From positions 262,052 through 326,051 of the forward strand of contig JNVV01000026.1 of assembly GCA_000733355.1 (NCBI GenBank): 64,000 nt of DNA, given 5' to 3'. A program made the translations under genes and the position numbers. The notes under the pieces are model-generated. The model searched no databases and was not told the origin of the DNA. It saw nothing but the letters and a program-made list of their open reading frames with translations. This document shows, one piece after another, positions 45,807 through 56,274 of the stretch; positions within the stretch are counted from its first letter, which is position 1, and the number at the start of each line of letters is the position of its first letter. This stretch comes from Falciphora oryzae (taxonomy: Eukaryota > Ascomycota > Sordariomycetes > Magnaporthales > Magnaporthaceae).

Positions 45807-47883
45807 ATGGCGACACGTAAAGTCCGCTACAAGAAGCTTAACGTGAAGACCCTCCTGCCCGTTGTCCTCTTCTCCGAAATCGACCAGAGCGAGTATGAGT
45901 CCCTCAAAAACGAGCAGATCTCCACGGGCGTCGAGTCCGCTGAGGAAAATGTGAGTTTTTTTCCCTTCTCGTCACCGTCGCCGTCGGTCATGTGACCACG
46001 TGTCGCGTATGGTCACGTGACTCTACAATCACGCCCCTTCACGTTATGGCAATATCAAAATACCGAGGATCGACATTACGAATCACTATGCATGCATAAC
46101 AGCAACAAAACAATAAGACTTACCTGTGTCATGTTTCCCTTTGCTGACATTGTCCTAAAACAATCAGGAATACCATCTGCAAGCAGTCCTGCAAACCTCG
46201 GGCACCGCAGCGGACAAGGAGATCCCCGTCCCGCCGCCCCAGGAGAGCAAGATAAACTATAACGAGCTGTATCCTGTCAAGTTCAACGAGCCCACAAACT
46301 TCATCCGCTTCTCGCAGACGGTGGAAGAATGTATAGGCTGTCAGTATGACATGACCGAGGATGATGAGGTGTTCCTCAACAAGTACAACCAGGACCGCGC
46401 TGCACATGCGCAGCTGTCCGAGGATGACTTTGAGAGCATAATGGAGGTGTACGAGGACACGGCTTCGATCCAGGCCCCGTACGCCTCGGTCGACCACACC
46501 GTCATCCCGTACGACCAGATGGTGCCGGGTCTGAACGAGCTGGATTCTCCCAAGCTCATGACCCACGCCAAGGCCCTCTATGAGTACTGGAAACAGCAGC
46601 GTCAAGCCAACAAGGGGCCGCTGCACGCCAGTCTAAAGTTCGAGACTCATCAGGAGACCGATGAGGGGGATCCGTTCGTCTGCTTCAGGCGAAGGGAGGT
46701 CCGCCAGACTCGTAAGACCAGGGCACGAGACGTGCAGAGCGCAGACAAGCTCAAGCGTCTGCGCCGTGAACTTGAGGAGGGACGTGAGCTTGTTCAACAA
46801 GCCCATGGCCGCGAGCTCATGAAGCGTGACATGTTGCATGTGGACCGGGCCGTGTTCGAACAACGAACAAAGCTGAGGGCGCTCAAGATCCATCTTGGCA
46901 TCAAGACTGATGATGAGGACCTTTACAACGCAAAGGTATGTGTGCCCTCTCTCTGTGGAACCGGCCTCTTCGCAGGCAGGGGCGATGCTGGCTGCTGGTT
47001 GCGTGGCATGACTGACCAGCTTGACGTACTGCAGCCTCAGAAGAAGAAGCAGCCACCAGCCGAACCCCCTTCGGCCCAGCGACCGGCGGCCGGTGCCTTG
47101 CGTGCGCCACCACGGCCAGGGACTGACGGGCGTCCCTCGTCTTCCACCACCGACACTGATCTCGTCCTCCTGGCGGAGCAGCTGTTGGAGAAGGAGAACG
47201 AGATGCGGGTCGACATCGAGAACAAGATTGAGAACCACCGGAAGTGGAATCTCAACCATGTTGATCTGACTCGTGACGCACTGGAGCCGCTCGAGAGCCA
47301 GAAGCAGCCCAAGTACCGCCCCGTGAAGGTCCAGTACCTCATGACGCCGCCTAACTCGGCGTCGGCCGAGGGTCTGGAAGAACCAACGCCCATGGACTTG
47401 GATCAGCCAGAGCCCGTGCCCGGGCCCGGACCTCTTGTCCGCTTCCAGGGGCTGACCGAGGATGATGAGGAGTACTGTCCGGCGCCAAAGGAGTACCGTC
47501 GTCGTATAGGTCGGCTGAACAGGTTGTGGATCGATAGGCGAGAGATTAATAAGCCTCGGCCAGATCCTTCAGCCGGAGCTTCGGACCGGTGGAAGTATGA
47601 TGACGATAGTGAAGACGATGAGCTTGTGTACGAGGTTGACCCGTACGACATTCGGGCGCTAAAGTTCCGAGCCAGCATTCCCTTCGGGATCCCGACCCCA
47701 TTGAGCCGGCGTGGCGACGCGCAGAACGGTGCCGTGGCCAACGGGATCTCGCCAGCAGCTCGGCAAGCGCTTCCGCCATCGCTCGCGACTGCTCTTGCTG
47801 CTCAGCAACAACAACAACAACAACAACAACAGCAGCAGCAGCAGCAGCAGCCGCAACAGCAGCAGCATGCAAGCGCCTCATGA
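45807..47883 (+). CDS. EPL1: Enhancer of polycomb-like protein 1 (NuA4 subunit)
   Basis: Three exons: 45807-45950, 46168-46935 and 47035-47883. The product is 586 aa. The EPcA domain begins at the N-terminus (RKVRYKKLNVKTLLPV) and continues through NYNELYPVKFNEPTNFIRFS and the YDMTEDDEVFLNKYN block. Next come DPFVCFRRREVRQTRKTRA and a long charged coiled coil (KLKRLRRELEEGRELVQQ). The C-terminal part is disordered, with a polyglutamine tract made of CAA then CAG codons. In NuA4/Piccolo, Epl1 bridges Esa1 and Yng2 to nucleosomes for H4/H2A acetylation. The second intron is 99 nt, a multiple of three and stop-free, so unspliced RNA would simply add 33 residues; I splice it because of its GTATGT, ACTGAC and GCAG signals. 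The first intron (217 nt) contains an E-box cluster. Confidence 0.93.
45986..46021. promoter_or_regulatory. Cluster of E-box-like palindromes in EPL1 intron 1
   Basis: Within 36 bp lie GTCATGTGAC, CCACGTGT (CACGTG core 45997-46002) and the perfect 10-bp palindrome GTCACGTGAC (46012-46021). CACGTG is the core recognised by fungal bHLH factors of the Cbf1/Pho4 type. A regulatory role is inferred. Confidence 0.5.
47801..47868 (+). repeat. CAA/CAG polyglutamine tract in EPL1
   Basis: Runs of CAA codons followed by CAG codons, interrupted by one Pro codon, encode about 20 glutamines just before the EPL1 stop codon. Confidence 0.9.
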
Positions 47884-48908
47884 TGAGGGCTTCGATGCAT
47901 GCCTCGTCGTTGGGCCGTCACTCTTCTTCTCCATCTTTTCGACTCTGCTTTCTCCGACTTGTATACCCCTTGCGTTGTGTTTGGTGACTGGAAATGGCGG
48001 GCGGATAACAGGACATTTTGGGTTTCTGCGGCGTTGGGGTCTGTCGGGGCGGCGGCTCTTGTCTTTCGTTTTGTTCTTCTTTGTCTCGTTTTATTCCTCC
48101 CTCCTCGCTTGCGACCTGTATATATTCGCCGGGAAGCCTGTACATTTTTATTCTCCAGACTGCAAAGTCGATGTCTTTGGGAGGGCTGTAGGGAGTGAAG
48201 GGGCCGATGGTCAGCATTACGCTTTGCATGCTGATGCTCGCGGGGCAACAAAAGATTTGGAAATAGACAAATGTCGGCGATTCTCTTGCCCACAACATGT
48301 TGCACGCAGCACCGATGGCCAACTTGCGATCAGTGATGCCCGCTCACGCTTGCGAGCAAGATGCTGGGGGAGAGAGGGGAAGCAGCTGGATTGTGCCCCC
48401 GGACAAGCTCCCGGGTTCCACGATGACGGTCGTGGGCGGGCGGTTGCAAGGAAGTGACTCGGAGATAGAGGCGCGCGCACAGGATTAGCACCAGGAAGGC
48501 AGACTCACCTTATGAGACGAGAAGAAGCAGAAACGTGGTTTTTGCCACCATTTGCGCGGTGCCCGGAAGAAAGGTAGGTGGACGGAAGGCCGGTTCCGTA
48601 AGCCGGAAGAGGGTTTCGCGGCCGCCTTGCTGGCGGTAGGTGAGACGTCCGTCAGCTTGAGGTAGCTGGGAGGGGCTTAGCGCTAGGGCTGGAAGGAAAG
48701 AAAGTGAGAAGACTGTATGTGCCGTGGCGGGAGGAGAGGGAGATCAAAAAGTAGATATTCCCGGTCGCGGACGGCAGGGACGTCGGGGAGGGGTCAGGTG
48801 TTGTTGCTCTGCTCTGCTTGGTTGGTTGGGTTGGTGGTGGTGCGGAGAGGAGCGCAGATGGCTGGAGGTTTGAGTGCCGTCCGAAGAAAGCTGGGCCCTT
48901 GCTCACAT

Positions 48909-48910
<2 letters not shown>

Positions 48911-48942
<32 letters not shown>
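48911..48942. repeat. (CA)16 microsatellite
   Basis: Sixteen perfect CA units are followed by a degenerate CA-rich tail to about 48976. Confidence 0.95.
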
Positions 48943-48943
<1 letters not shown>

Positions 48944-49057
48944 CCCAACCAGCACACACACGCACACACACAGAACGCACCAATCGATCTGCGTGCGGGC
49001 GCTTGTTTCTTAGCCCCCGCCCCGGCTGGCCGCCCCGCACGGGCCATTACAGGGAAG

Positions 49058-49084
49058 CAGCAGCAGCAGCAGCAGCAGCAGCAG
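49058..49084. repeat. (CAG)9 microsatellite, intergenic
   Basis: Nine perfect CAG units outside any recognised gene; a shorter CAG run follows at about 49109-49123. Confidence 0.95.
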
Positions 49085-49237
49085 GGGACAGCAGCGCAGT
49101 GGAACACACAGCAGCAGCAGCAAGCATGAGTTGCGCGCAAACGCAATGCGCCAGGCGGGCAGCGCCAGGGCTGTGGGAACTTGAAAATCCCCATCCCGCT
49201 GGTATGGAGCTTTTTTGTCCTGCCGTTTCTCTTTCTC

Positions 49238-49382
49238 TTTTTTTTTTTTTTTTTTTTTTTGCCCTACTCAATTCATCGAGGTTTTTTTCCCTTTCAAACC
49301 CTCGCTTGCCCCTCTTGTCGTCAGAAGTGGGCTCGCAAGGGGTACTGATGGCAAGTGTGACGTAAAAAAAAAAAAAAAAAAA
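49238..49382. repeat. T23 and A19 tracts in inverted arrangement
   Basis: T23 at 49238-49260 and A19 at 49364-49382 are complementary and about 100 bp apart, so RNA or single-stranded DNA here could fold into a long A:T stem-loop. Confidence 0.85.
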
Positions 49383-49982
49383 CCACTGCCAAAGCCCCTC
49401 ACACGGCCGACGTAGTTCCTGAATAGTACAATTCACACGTTGAAACCGTCAGGGGAGAGTTCACCACCACCTCTTTTCTTGACTGCGAAGCAGCTGTTTC
49501 GGACCGGACTCGAGCTCTCCTGACAATATCGTAGTGCTAAAAGTCTCGTGTTTTTATTTCATTCTTATACCTGCTTCTTCTCCCGTGCATACGTGGGCCT
49601 GTCGGGACTCTGGACGCCCAACCACGTATCCCTTGTGCCTGCGTCACCTGCCGCCAAGGGGTACATATACCAGCAAGAGGACATACGGTGTACGCCCCCC
49701 TTTTTTTTAGGCTTCAACGCAGACCAAGAGGAGCCGACGTGCATAGCCTTGAACCGCCCTCCGGAAACCCGGTGCTGCTTGCTTTGGCCCCGGCAAGCCC
49801 CGCACTCGGGAGATATTCCGCATGATACGTGCATCACCAAGCAGCCTCAACATCTGCACTGCACACGCGGGGGTGAAACTCCCTGTGCAGGCACGGGGCA
49901 TAGGGGACGACCGACGGGACAGGGCAAAGATATAAATCTCAGTCCTCGACAGTACACCAAACCCCATAAAAAAAAAAAAGCC

Positions 49983-51119
49983 ATGGCCGCAGGTAGCAGC
50001 GGCAGCAGCAGCCCAGCCCCGCCCCGCCGGCGCATCGCCCTCGGGTGCGAAGGCAGCGCCAACAAGCTCGGCATCGGCGTGATCGCGCACTACCCCTCCT
50101 CCTCCTCCTCCTCCTCGCAGCCCGCCGTTGTGCTCTCCAACATGCGCGACACCTTCGTCTCCCCGCCCGGCACCGGCTTCCTGCCCAAGGACACGGCGGC
50201 GCACCACCGCGCCTTCTTCGTACGCGTGGCCCTCCGCGCGCTCCGGGACGCGGCCGTCTCCGTCCCCGAGATAGACTGCATCTGCTTCACCCAGGGCCCC
50301 GGGATGGGCGCGCCGCTCACCTCCGTCGCGATCGGGGCCCGCGCTCTCTCTTTACTATGGGGCAAACCCTTGGTCGGCGTGAACCACTGCGTCGGCCACA
50401 TCGAGATGGGGCGCGCCATCACGGGCGCCGACGACCCGGTCGTGCTGTACGTCAGCGGCGGCAACACGCAGGTGATAGCCTACGCCGAGCAGCGGTACCG
50501 CATCTTCGGCGAGACGCTCGACATCGCCGTCGGCAACTGCCTGGACCGCTTCGCGCGCACGCTGCGCATCAGCAACGACCCGGCCCCCGGCTACAACATC
50601 GAGCAGCTGGCTAAAAAGGGAAAAGTGCTGCTGGACCTGCCGTACGCCGTCAAGGGCATGGACTGCTCCTTCTCGGGCATCCTGACGCGCGCCGACGAGC
50701 TGGCGGCGCAGATGTTCAAGCAGCAGCAGCAGCAGCAGCAGCAACAAACCTCCACTTCTTCCCCTGACGATGCCACAATCATAACACCAGAAGACCTCTG
50801 CTTCACCCTCCAGGAGACCGTCTTCGCCATGCTGGTCGAGATCACGGAGCGCGCCATGGCCCACGTCGGCAGCAGGCAGGTCCTGATCGTCGGCGGCGTC
50901 GGGTCCAACGAGCGCCTGCAGGACATGATGGGCGCCATGGCCCGCGACAGGGGCGGCAGCGTCTACGCCACCGACGAGCGCTTCTGCATCGACAATGGCA
51001 TCATGATCGCCCACGCGGGACTGCTCGCCCACGAGACCGGCTTCGAGACCGCCCTGGAGGACAGCACGTGCACACAGAGGTTCAGGACCGACGAGGTTCA
51101 CGTCAAGTGGAGAGACTGA
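49983..51119 (+). CDS. KAE1: KEOPS subunit KAE1, tRNA N6-threonylcarbamoyladenosine transferase
   Basis: Intronless, 378 aa. The ATG at 49983 follows an A-rich leader; the frame is open upstream but without family similarity. The ASKHA fold is complete: [15 protein letters not shown] (nucleotide-binding start), [20 protein letters not shown], the metal-binding [11 protein letters not shown] (His, His), [44 protein letters not shown] and the C-terminal [14 protein letters not shown] with [14 protein letters not shown]. It catalyses the final step of t6A37 formation on ANN-decoding tRNAs with Bud32, Cgi121 and Pcc1 in cytosol and nucleus. Two low-complexity insertions are unusual: a serine run at about 39-45 and nine glutamines at 247-255 in a loop before the Cys/Phe-rich CFTLQET helix. 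The call is certain from the motifs. Confidence 0.97.
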   Translation: MAAGSSGSSSPAPPRRRIALGCEGSANKLGIGVIAHYPSSSSSSSQPAVVLSNMRDTFVSPPGTGFLPKDTAAHHRAFFVRVALRALRDAAVSVPEIDCICFTQGPGMGAPLTSVAIGARALSLLWGKPLVGVNHCVGHIEMGRAITGADDPVVLYVSGGNTQVIAYAEQRYRIFGETLDIAVGNCLDRFARTLRISNDPAPGYNIEQLAKKGKVLLDLPYAVKGMDCSFSGILTRADELAAQMFKQQQQQQQQQTSTSSPDDATIITPEDLCFTLQETVFAMLVEITERAMAHVGSRQVLIVGGVGSNERLQDMMGAMARDRGGSVYATDERFCIDNGIMIAHAGLLAHETGFETALEDSTCTQRFRTDEVHVKWRD

Positions 51120-51682
51120 GGAAGGCTGCAAGGGGAAAAATAATGCCAAAGCACGCTCGTTCCTTGTTGACCCCCCAATCTCGATTCATGCTATCCCGTG
51201 CTTTCTATTTCTCGTGTTGCCATCCTACCGTTTCGCTATGCTCGCGGCCCAAAAGCCAAGCATATCCGAGTCCATACACATTCGAACGCCCACCAAATCC
51301 ATGAGCCGATCATAAATCACCGCATCCCTCCGTAGACTCATCGCTCCATCCCAGACTCGTAACAGGTCGCATTATTAGCTTCGGGTCCCAGGATAACAGC
51401 GGACCCCCCAAGTCCTCCCCGTTCATGAGAGAAAAAGAGAGATTGCAGAGTAAAGCTCCGGGCATGTGAGTATCACTAGCGACCCCTATACCCAAGAAAT
51501 ATTACGCCTAGCAAAGGCTATGTTTCCACCCAGCCGGACAGGCTGTAAGGGCACCAAGAGTGCCCACCCAGAACCGAGGTCAAAGGGGCACCCAAGTATA
51601 AGATTCAGACACGGGCAGACCGCCCGGCGGCTAGCGGGCGGTAAGTTTGGTTGGACAGCAGTGGAGACGGGATTTCTGGCCT
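51120..51682. other. Convergent spacer KAE1 / SNF1 beta subunit
   Basis: 563 bp containing two 3' UTRs. I see no coding frame or repeat of note. Confidence 0.6.
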
Positions 51683-53346
51683 TCAACCATCCGTGGATGT
51701 CGGCTTATAGACGATTGTCGTTACATACTGTTGAAATGGGCCAGGGGTCAGTCTTACGCACGTGTCGCATATCACTGTATTCTGATGCCAGCAACTCACC
51801 TTGCTCTTGTATCTCGTCGTGGCGGAAACGGCAAGAATGTTATTCTTGATGCTGCTCGTCGCCAAGTGGTTCAGAACCGTGTGGTTCGGCATGTTGAGTA
51901 CGCTGTTGTCGTCCTTGATCAGGACGGCGGCGTTCAGGATCGGCTTGCCGAGGAAGCCCGGGAGGCTCGGCGGCGTGGGCAGCTTCTCGATGGCGTTGAC
52001 CGAGCGATGGTACGGCTCCGACTCCTCGGGCTGATCAAAGTCGACGAGATATTGCGGTATGTCGTACTCGAAACTTTCTATCGGGTCGACCTCCTTAAAC
52101 CTAACCGTCTTCTCGTCGACCAGGGAGCCCCCTCTTGAGGCCGAGAGATCTTGCTGTGAGGCCTTCTGCTCGGCCGCATCCGCACTCGGCGCTCCAGGAG
52201 CAGCCTCGGCCGCTCTCACTTCGATATAGTTGACGAGGTTGTTTCCAAAGTCAACCGTGGTCGGCAGGTCTGGCGACGTCTGCATCTGGCCATCGACGAG
52301 GAACCTGACGTGGTGTGTTCCTGGCAAGATGTTCATCGTCGCGGCGAACACGCCTGGCTTGCCCTCCCTGTCAGGCGACGCACATGTCAGCAGAGCCATG
52401 CATATTGGTTGGTGGGGCGGTCGCTGTTCTGTACTCACACTGGATAGAGCCGGTGCTTGCGGTTCCACTGGAAGATGGTGCCCGTGACGTAAATCTTGTC
52501 GCCGCCACCGGGCCACTCGAGAGTGAAGGGCACCGTGGGCCTCGTCTTGTCGACCCTGAGCTCCTCCTCGGCCTCCTCCTCCATGAACGTGTTGGCGCTA
52601 AGGGCCGACGACTTGCGGTTCAGAGTCTCGTCCGAGTCGAGCGCCTCGACGTTGCCGACCGGAGAGCCCACCGGGATGTCGTCGGGCGGGATGATGGGAG
52701 ACCCGGGCGTGTGGATCTCCTCCTCGATGGGCAGTGGTAACCTCGGCGGACGGGTCAGGTACGACATGTCCTGGATGCTGCTTGTCGCCATCATCATGGA
52801 GGCGGTGTCGGGGGTTTCCAGACTCCCAGCTCCTTTCCCGCCTGCGGCTTCTGACGACTCGGACAGCGGTGGCCGGTGGTGGTGGTGGTTGTTTTGCGAC
52901 GAGTTGGGCACGGCGACAGGCCTGGTGGGCTCGTCCAAGGCGGCGGCGGCGGCGGCGGCGGCGGCGGGAGCGGGCTGTGGCGTGGGCTGCTGAGCGGGCC
53001 TGGACGAGGCCGAGGGCTCGGGGGTGCGCGACAGGCTCGAGGACGGCGACGGGACGGCGATGGGCTGTGGCGGGAGGGAGGATTGGGATTGCGACGGCTT
53101 GTGGTGGGCGTTCTGGGCGCGGGCGGCCGGGGTGGTGGAGCCTTGGGCCTGGGCTAGCGACGGCTCGGGCGGGGCGGCGACGCGGTGGCTGTGGACGGGA
53201 ATGGGGTGCTTGGAATCGCGCCTCGAATGGGACCTGGTCGGGGCTTCGCTGCCGGGGGCCGAGGTGTTCGTGGAGGCGGCAGCCGAGGCGGACGAGGACG
53301 AGGCCGCTGTCGCAGGCGGTCGCTGGGCTGAGCTTTGGTTGCCCAT
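51683..53346 (-). CDS. SNF1/AMPK kinase complex beta subunit (SIP2/GAL83 type)
   Basis: Three exons: 53346-52439, 52367-51800 and 51727-51683. Introns are 71 and 72 nt. The product is 506 aa. MGNQSSAQRP is an N-myristoylation signal. Residues ~10-270 are disordered, rich in Ser, Pro, Ala and Gln, with an alanine run from a GCG tract near 52940. The carbohydrate-binding CBM48 module starts at about 277 (FTLEWPGGGDKIYVTGTIF), crosses intron 1 (RLYPVEGKPGVF) and ends VDFGNNLVNYIEV. The C-terminal ASC domain, which binds the alpha and gamma subunits, runs from IPQYLVDFDQPEESEPYH through LPGFLGKPILNA to the final exon YVTTIVYKPTSTDG. That exon matches the family and confirms the last splice. The complex responds to glucose limitation and energy stress. 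The gene is divergent from the membrane-protein gene. Confidence 0.94.
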
Positions 53347-54983
53347 TTTCTGGTGCGCGAGACCCCCTGGGTCCTCTTTTGGTCGTGAGTGGGGGTGGAT
53401 TGGAGGGCCGCGATTGTAAAGAGGGGGGGTCCCGGCGGGCAGACGTTCCAGCTGGCGGGCAGCAGAGCGACGAGGATCGAGGGCACTAATCAGGGGCCGT
53501 TGATTGGGGCGGGCGGTGCGCCCTCGAGCAGTCAGGCGCGAGGAACGGCTGCCCCTGTCCTAAGCCTAGTCGCCGATGGGTTCGGGCTTGGTGGCCAAAG
53601 AGGCGGGCAGGCGCAGGCGGGCGAGGTGAAGGGAAAAAAAAAAGACGGCTTCGGCTGCTCGGACGGCGCCAGCAAAATGGCACCAACGTGCAGTGCAGCA
53701 GTGCAGGTTGAGAAATCAAATTGAATTCCGGACTGGCCAAAAGCAAAGGCCCGCACGTCCTCGGCCGCCTTGCTTCGTCCAATTCACCTGCGCTGCGACG
53801 GTGGATTGAATGAATCGGATAGCCGACAGCCAAGCAGCGGAATCGAATCAATCAATCTGTCTATCAATCATTCGGAAAAAGAGTTGGTCTCCAGCCTGGT
53901 CTTTTCGCCCCCTGCAGCTGAGATCCGCGACAGAACTCAACTTGGTGCTGATGACGGGTGACGCAGCTGGACCCCAAGGTGAGGTCTGGTGGCATGTCCA
54001 GTTTGGACTCCAGTTTGGCTTGTGATTTTTTCAACACCGCCAGGCTCACGGTCTGGCCCCATCAGTCATCAATCTGCCAACCATTGAAAATTGAACCCTC
54101 AAAAAAAAGAAGTCGGCATCCATCACTGCGCGCCCGCTTGGCACGGCCAACCGCCTGGGACTGGATTGAGTTCGTGGCGTGCAGCGGGGTGGGGCAGCTG
54201 CCAACGGGAACTCGCTGGGGCCCGGGGTTTTCCCGAGCTCGAGTCTGCTGGCTGGTGTGCCGCCGCATGCGAGTGACGCAAACTCGCAGCAGAGTCGATG
54301 AGTCGCGTGTGCACCGTGAGGCCTCAGATCATGAGCTGAGTTTCCTGTTGAAGATGGGCTGAAAGCTCCCTACGCAAGTCTCTCTGCATGCGAAAGGACG
54401 CGTGCGCATGGTCAGTTCACGTGTAACCACATCTTATTCGCGCGGTCGGGTCGTCTCGAGCTCCATGCTGTGTGGTTTGTTGACCCCGGCACCGCCTGCG
54501 CCTGGCATGAGAGATCCAGCGGCGGACTAGCCAAAACGGGACACACTCCCAGCGACAACTCCCTAGCCTTGGGAGCCTCCGCATTCCATTTGCGCATCAG
54601 GGCAGACCATAATTGCTCGTCCTCCACCGCACGTCAGAAGAAGGTGCAAACACCGCACGGCCAGCCCGGCAAACACCGGGGATTTTGCGCCCCGGTCAGG
54701 GGAACAAACAAAAACCACAAACGCTATCCCCAACCGAGGCTCGACAGCGGCAACGACAGTCTTGCGCCGTCTGTGAACCAGATATCGTTCGTCATCATCC
54801 ACGCCTCCGTGTAGTGTACATCCCGCGGCCTGCAGGCAGGAGCGTCGGCCGTTGATTGTTAGAGCGTGCCGGGACCAAAACGACACGGCTAGCAGTCGCG
54901 CGCCCGTGATCGGACACCCTCTTATTCGATCCCGCGAACTCTATACACAGGCAGGGGGGCGCACCCCTACCCCAAATCGTCCA
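53347..54983. promoter_or_regulatory. Divergent promoter region, SNF1 beta subunit / membrane protein
   Basis: 1.6 kb between start codons with no convincing gene. TCACGTG is at 54417-54423. An AATCAATC-type short repeat lies near 53840. Confidence 0.55.
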
Positions 54984-55763
54984 ATGGACAAAATAGCCCC
55001 CGCCGTCGTCCTGTCGGCGCTGTCGGCCATCCCGTCGGTCATCGTAGCCACCGCGGGCGCCGTGGCCAGCCTCGCCGGCGCCGCTTACGCCCTCGCGACC
55101 ACGGTCCTGGGCTACCTGCTCGCCGCCGCGGGGGCCATGATCACGCTCGCCGTCTACCCCGTCTCTCTCGCCTGGCGCGTCCTGTTCCTCGTGCTCTCCC
55201 CAGTCATCTACACCGTCGCCTACGCGCTGGCGCCGCTGTGGTTCCTCGTCGGGCTCGCGCCCAAGCTGCAGCCTCTTTACATATATGTAGGCTTATTTGT
55301 TTCCTATGTCGTGTGCCTCCCCTCTTTGGGCGCCACACTCACTAACATGGTCACAAACATACAGCTCGGCTCAGCAGCCTTCGTCGGCATCATCACCGGC
55401 GTCGTCGTCAAGATCATCGCCGACTTGTCCATCTCGGTGCTGAGTCTGAACAAGGAGGAACCCGCCGCCGACAGCACGTCGCAGCTGGCGCGCCGCGGGA
55501 GCACCGCCAGCACCGCAACCTCCTCGGCCGTCGCCCAGCAGCAGGTGGCTCCGCCATCATCGTCCAGCGCCGTCGCGGGAACTAAGCGCGGGGAGCGCGA
55601 GGAGGACTACTTCGCCGGCCTTGGCCTCCCCGAGATCGACTGGCAGGTCATTGATCGTATCGAGAGCCGAGGGCCCCACAGCGAGCACATGCGGAGGATG
55701 CCGTTGCTACAGTCGATTATATTGGAGGAAGAGGAAGATGACTCTTCTGCTGGTGGCTATTAA
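54984..55763 (+). CDS. Small multi-pass membrane protein of unknown function
   Basis: I model two exons, 54984-55286 and 55365-55763, giving 233 aa. Three to four hydrophobic helices occupy about residues 5-100 (VLSALSAIPSVIVATAGAVA; AGAMITLAVYPVSLAWRVLF; VIYTVAYALAPLWFLVGLAP). Another follows after the intron (SAAFVGIITGVVVKIIADLS). The C-terminal half is polar, with a Ser/Ala-rich linker and EREEDYFAGLGLPEIDW, ending acidic. The 78-nt intron has a weak GTAGGC donor but a good CTAAC branch and ACAG acceptor. It is in frame and stop-free, and if retained it would encode another hydrophobic stretch. I prefer splicing, moderately. I recognise no family; it looks like a small organelle or ER membrane protein common in filamentous fungi. 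Confidence 0.7.
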   Translation: MDKIAPAVVLSALSAIPSVIVATAGAVASLAGAAYALATTVLGYLLAAAGAMITLAVYPVSLAWRVLFLVLSPVIYTVAYALAPLWFLVGLAPKLQPLYIYVGLFVSYVVCLPSLGATLTNMVTNIQLGSAAFVGIITGVVVKIIADLSISVLSLNKEEPAADSTSQLARRGSTASTATSSAVAQQQVAPPSSSSAVAGTKRGEREEDYFAGLGLPEIDWQVIDRIESRGPHSEHMRRMPLLQSIILEEEEDDSSAGGY

Positions 55764-56274
55764 AAAAGGAGGGCCCGTGTATGGACGTGGACGCCCGCAT
55801 CGCCGGCCTGGGAAAGATGGTCTATGGGATAATACTATAATACAGAGCATGAAGAACTCCTGCGTCTCCTTCGTCTGTGTCGACCGCTCTCTCCATCGCC
55901 TTGAAGTTGCCTTTGAGTGTCGCTGTTGATGCCGTGTACGGATGGTGGTATCAACCTGGTGATGTTGCCAGAATGAGGAAGTGCCAAAAGAAAAAGTAGA
56001 TAAAATAGACGAACGCAAGCTTGCCGCCACGATAACTCCTGCTCGCGGCTATGGCGCCCGAGCCAATACTGTTATGTTGCAAGGAACTCCGCCTTTCGCC
56101 AAATGGAACAAAAAAAGACGATAGGGAGAAACCAAGTCAAGCAATGCAGCCGAGTAGACAGGCCGTTCAGCTGCGCCCGATGTGCAGCGGAAGACGTAAC
56201 GGAAACAGCTCGTCGATCAGGGACGTGGGGAGGAGATCTTCTAGATCCTATCTTCGCCGCCTCACCGGTGGACC
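55764..56274. other. Convergent spacer, membrane protein / BUR1
   Basis: 511 bp between stop codons; two 3' UTRs, nothing else recognised. Confidence 0.6.

Larger units (their letters stand above)
47884..49982. other. Tandem spacer EPL1 to KAE1 with dense simple repeats
   Basis: 2.1 kb with no recognisable gene. Between 48.9 and 49.4 kb it holds (CA)16, two CAG tracts, T23 and A19. The right end is the KAE1 promoter and leader, ending in an A12 run immediately before the ATG. Confidence 0.6.

Noticed and set aside
49548..49982. 145-residue N-terminal extension of KAE1
   Set aside because: The frame is open, but the sequence is Cys/Thr-rich without similarity to KAE1 and is interrupted by A-rich leader sequence. 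The ATG at 49983 gives the normal KAE1 start.
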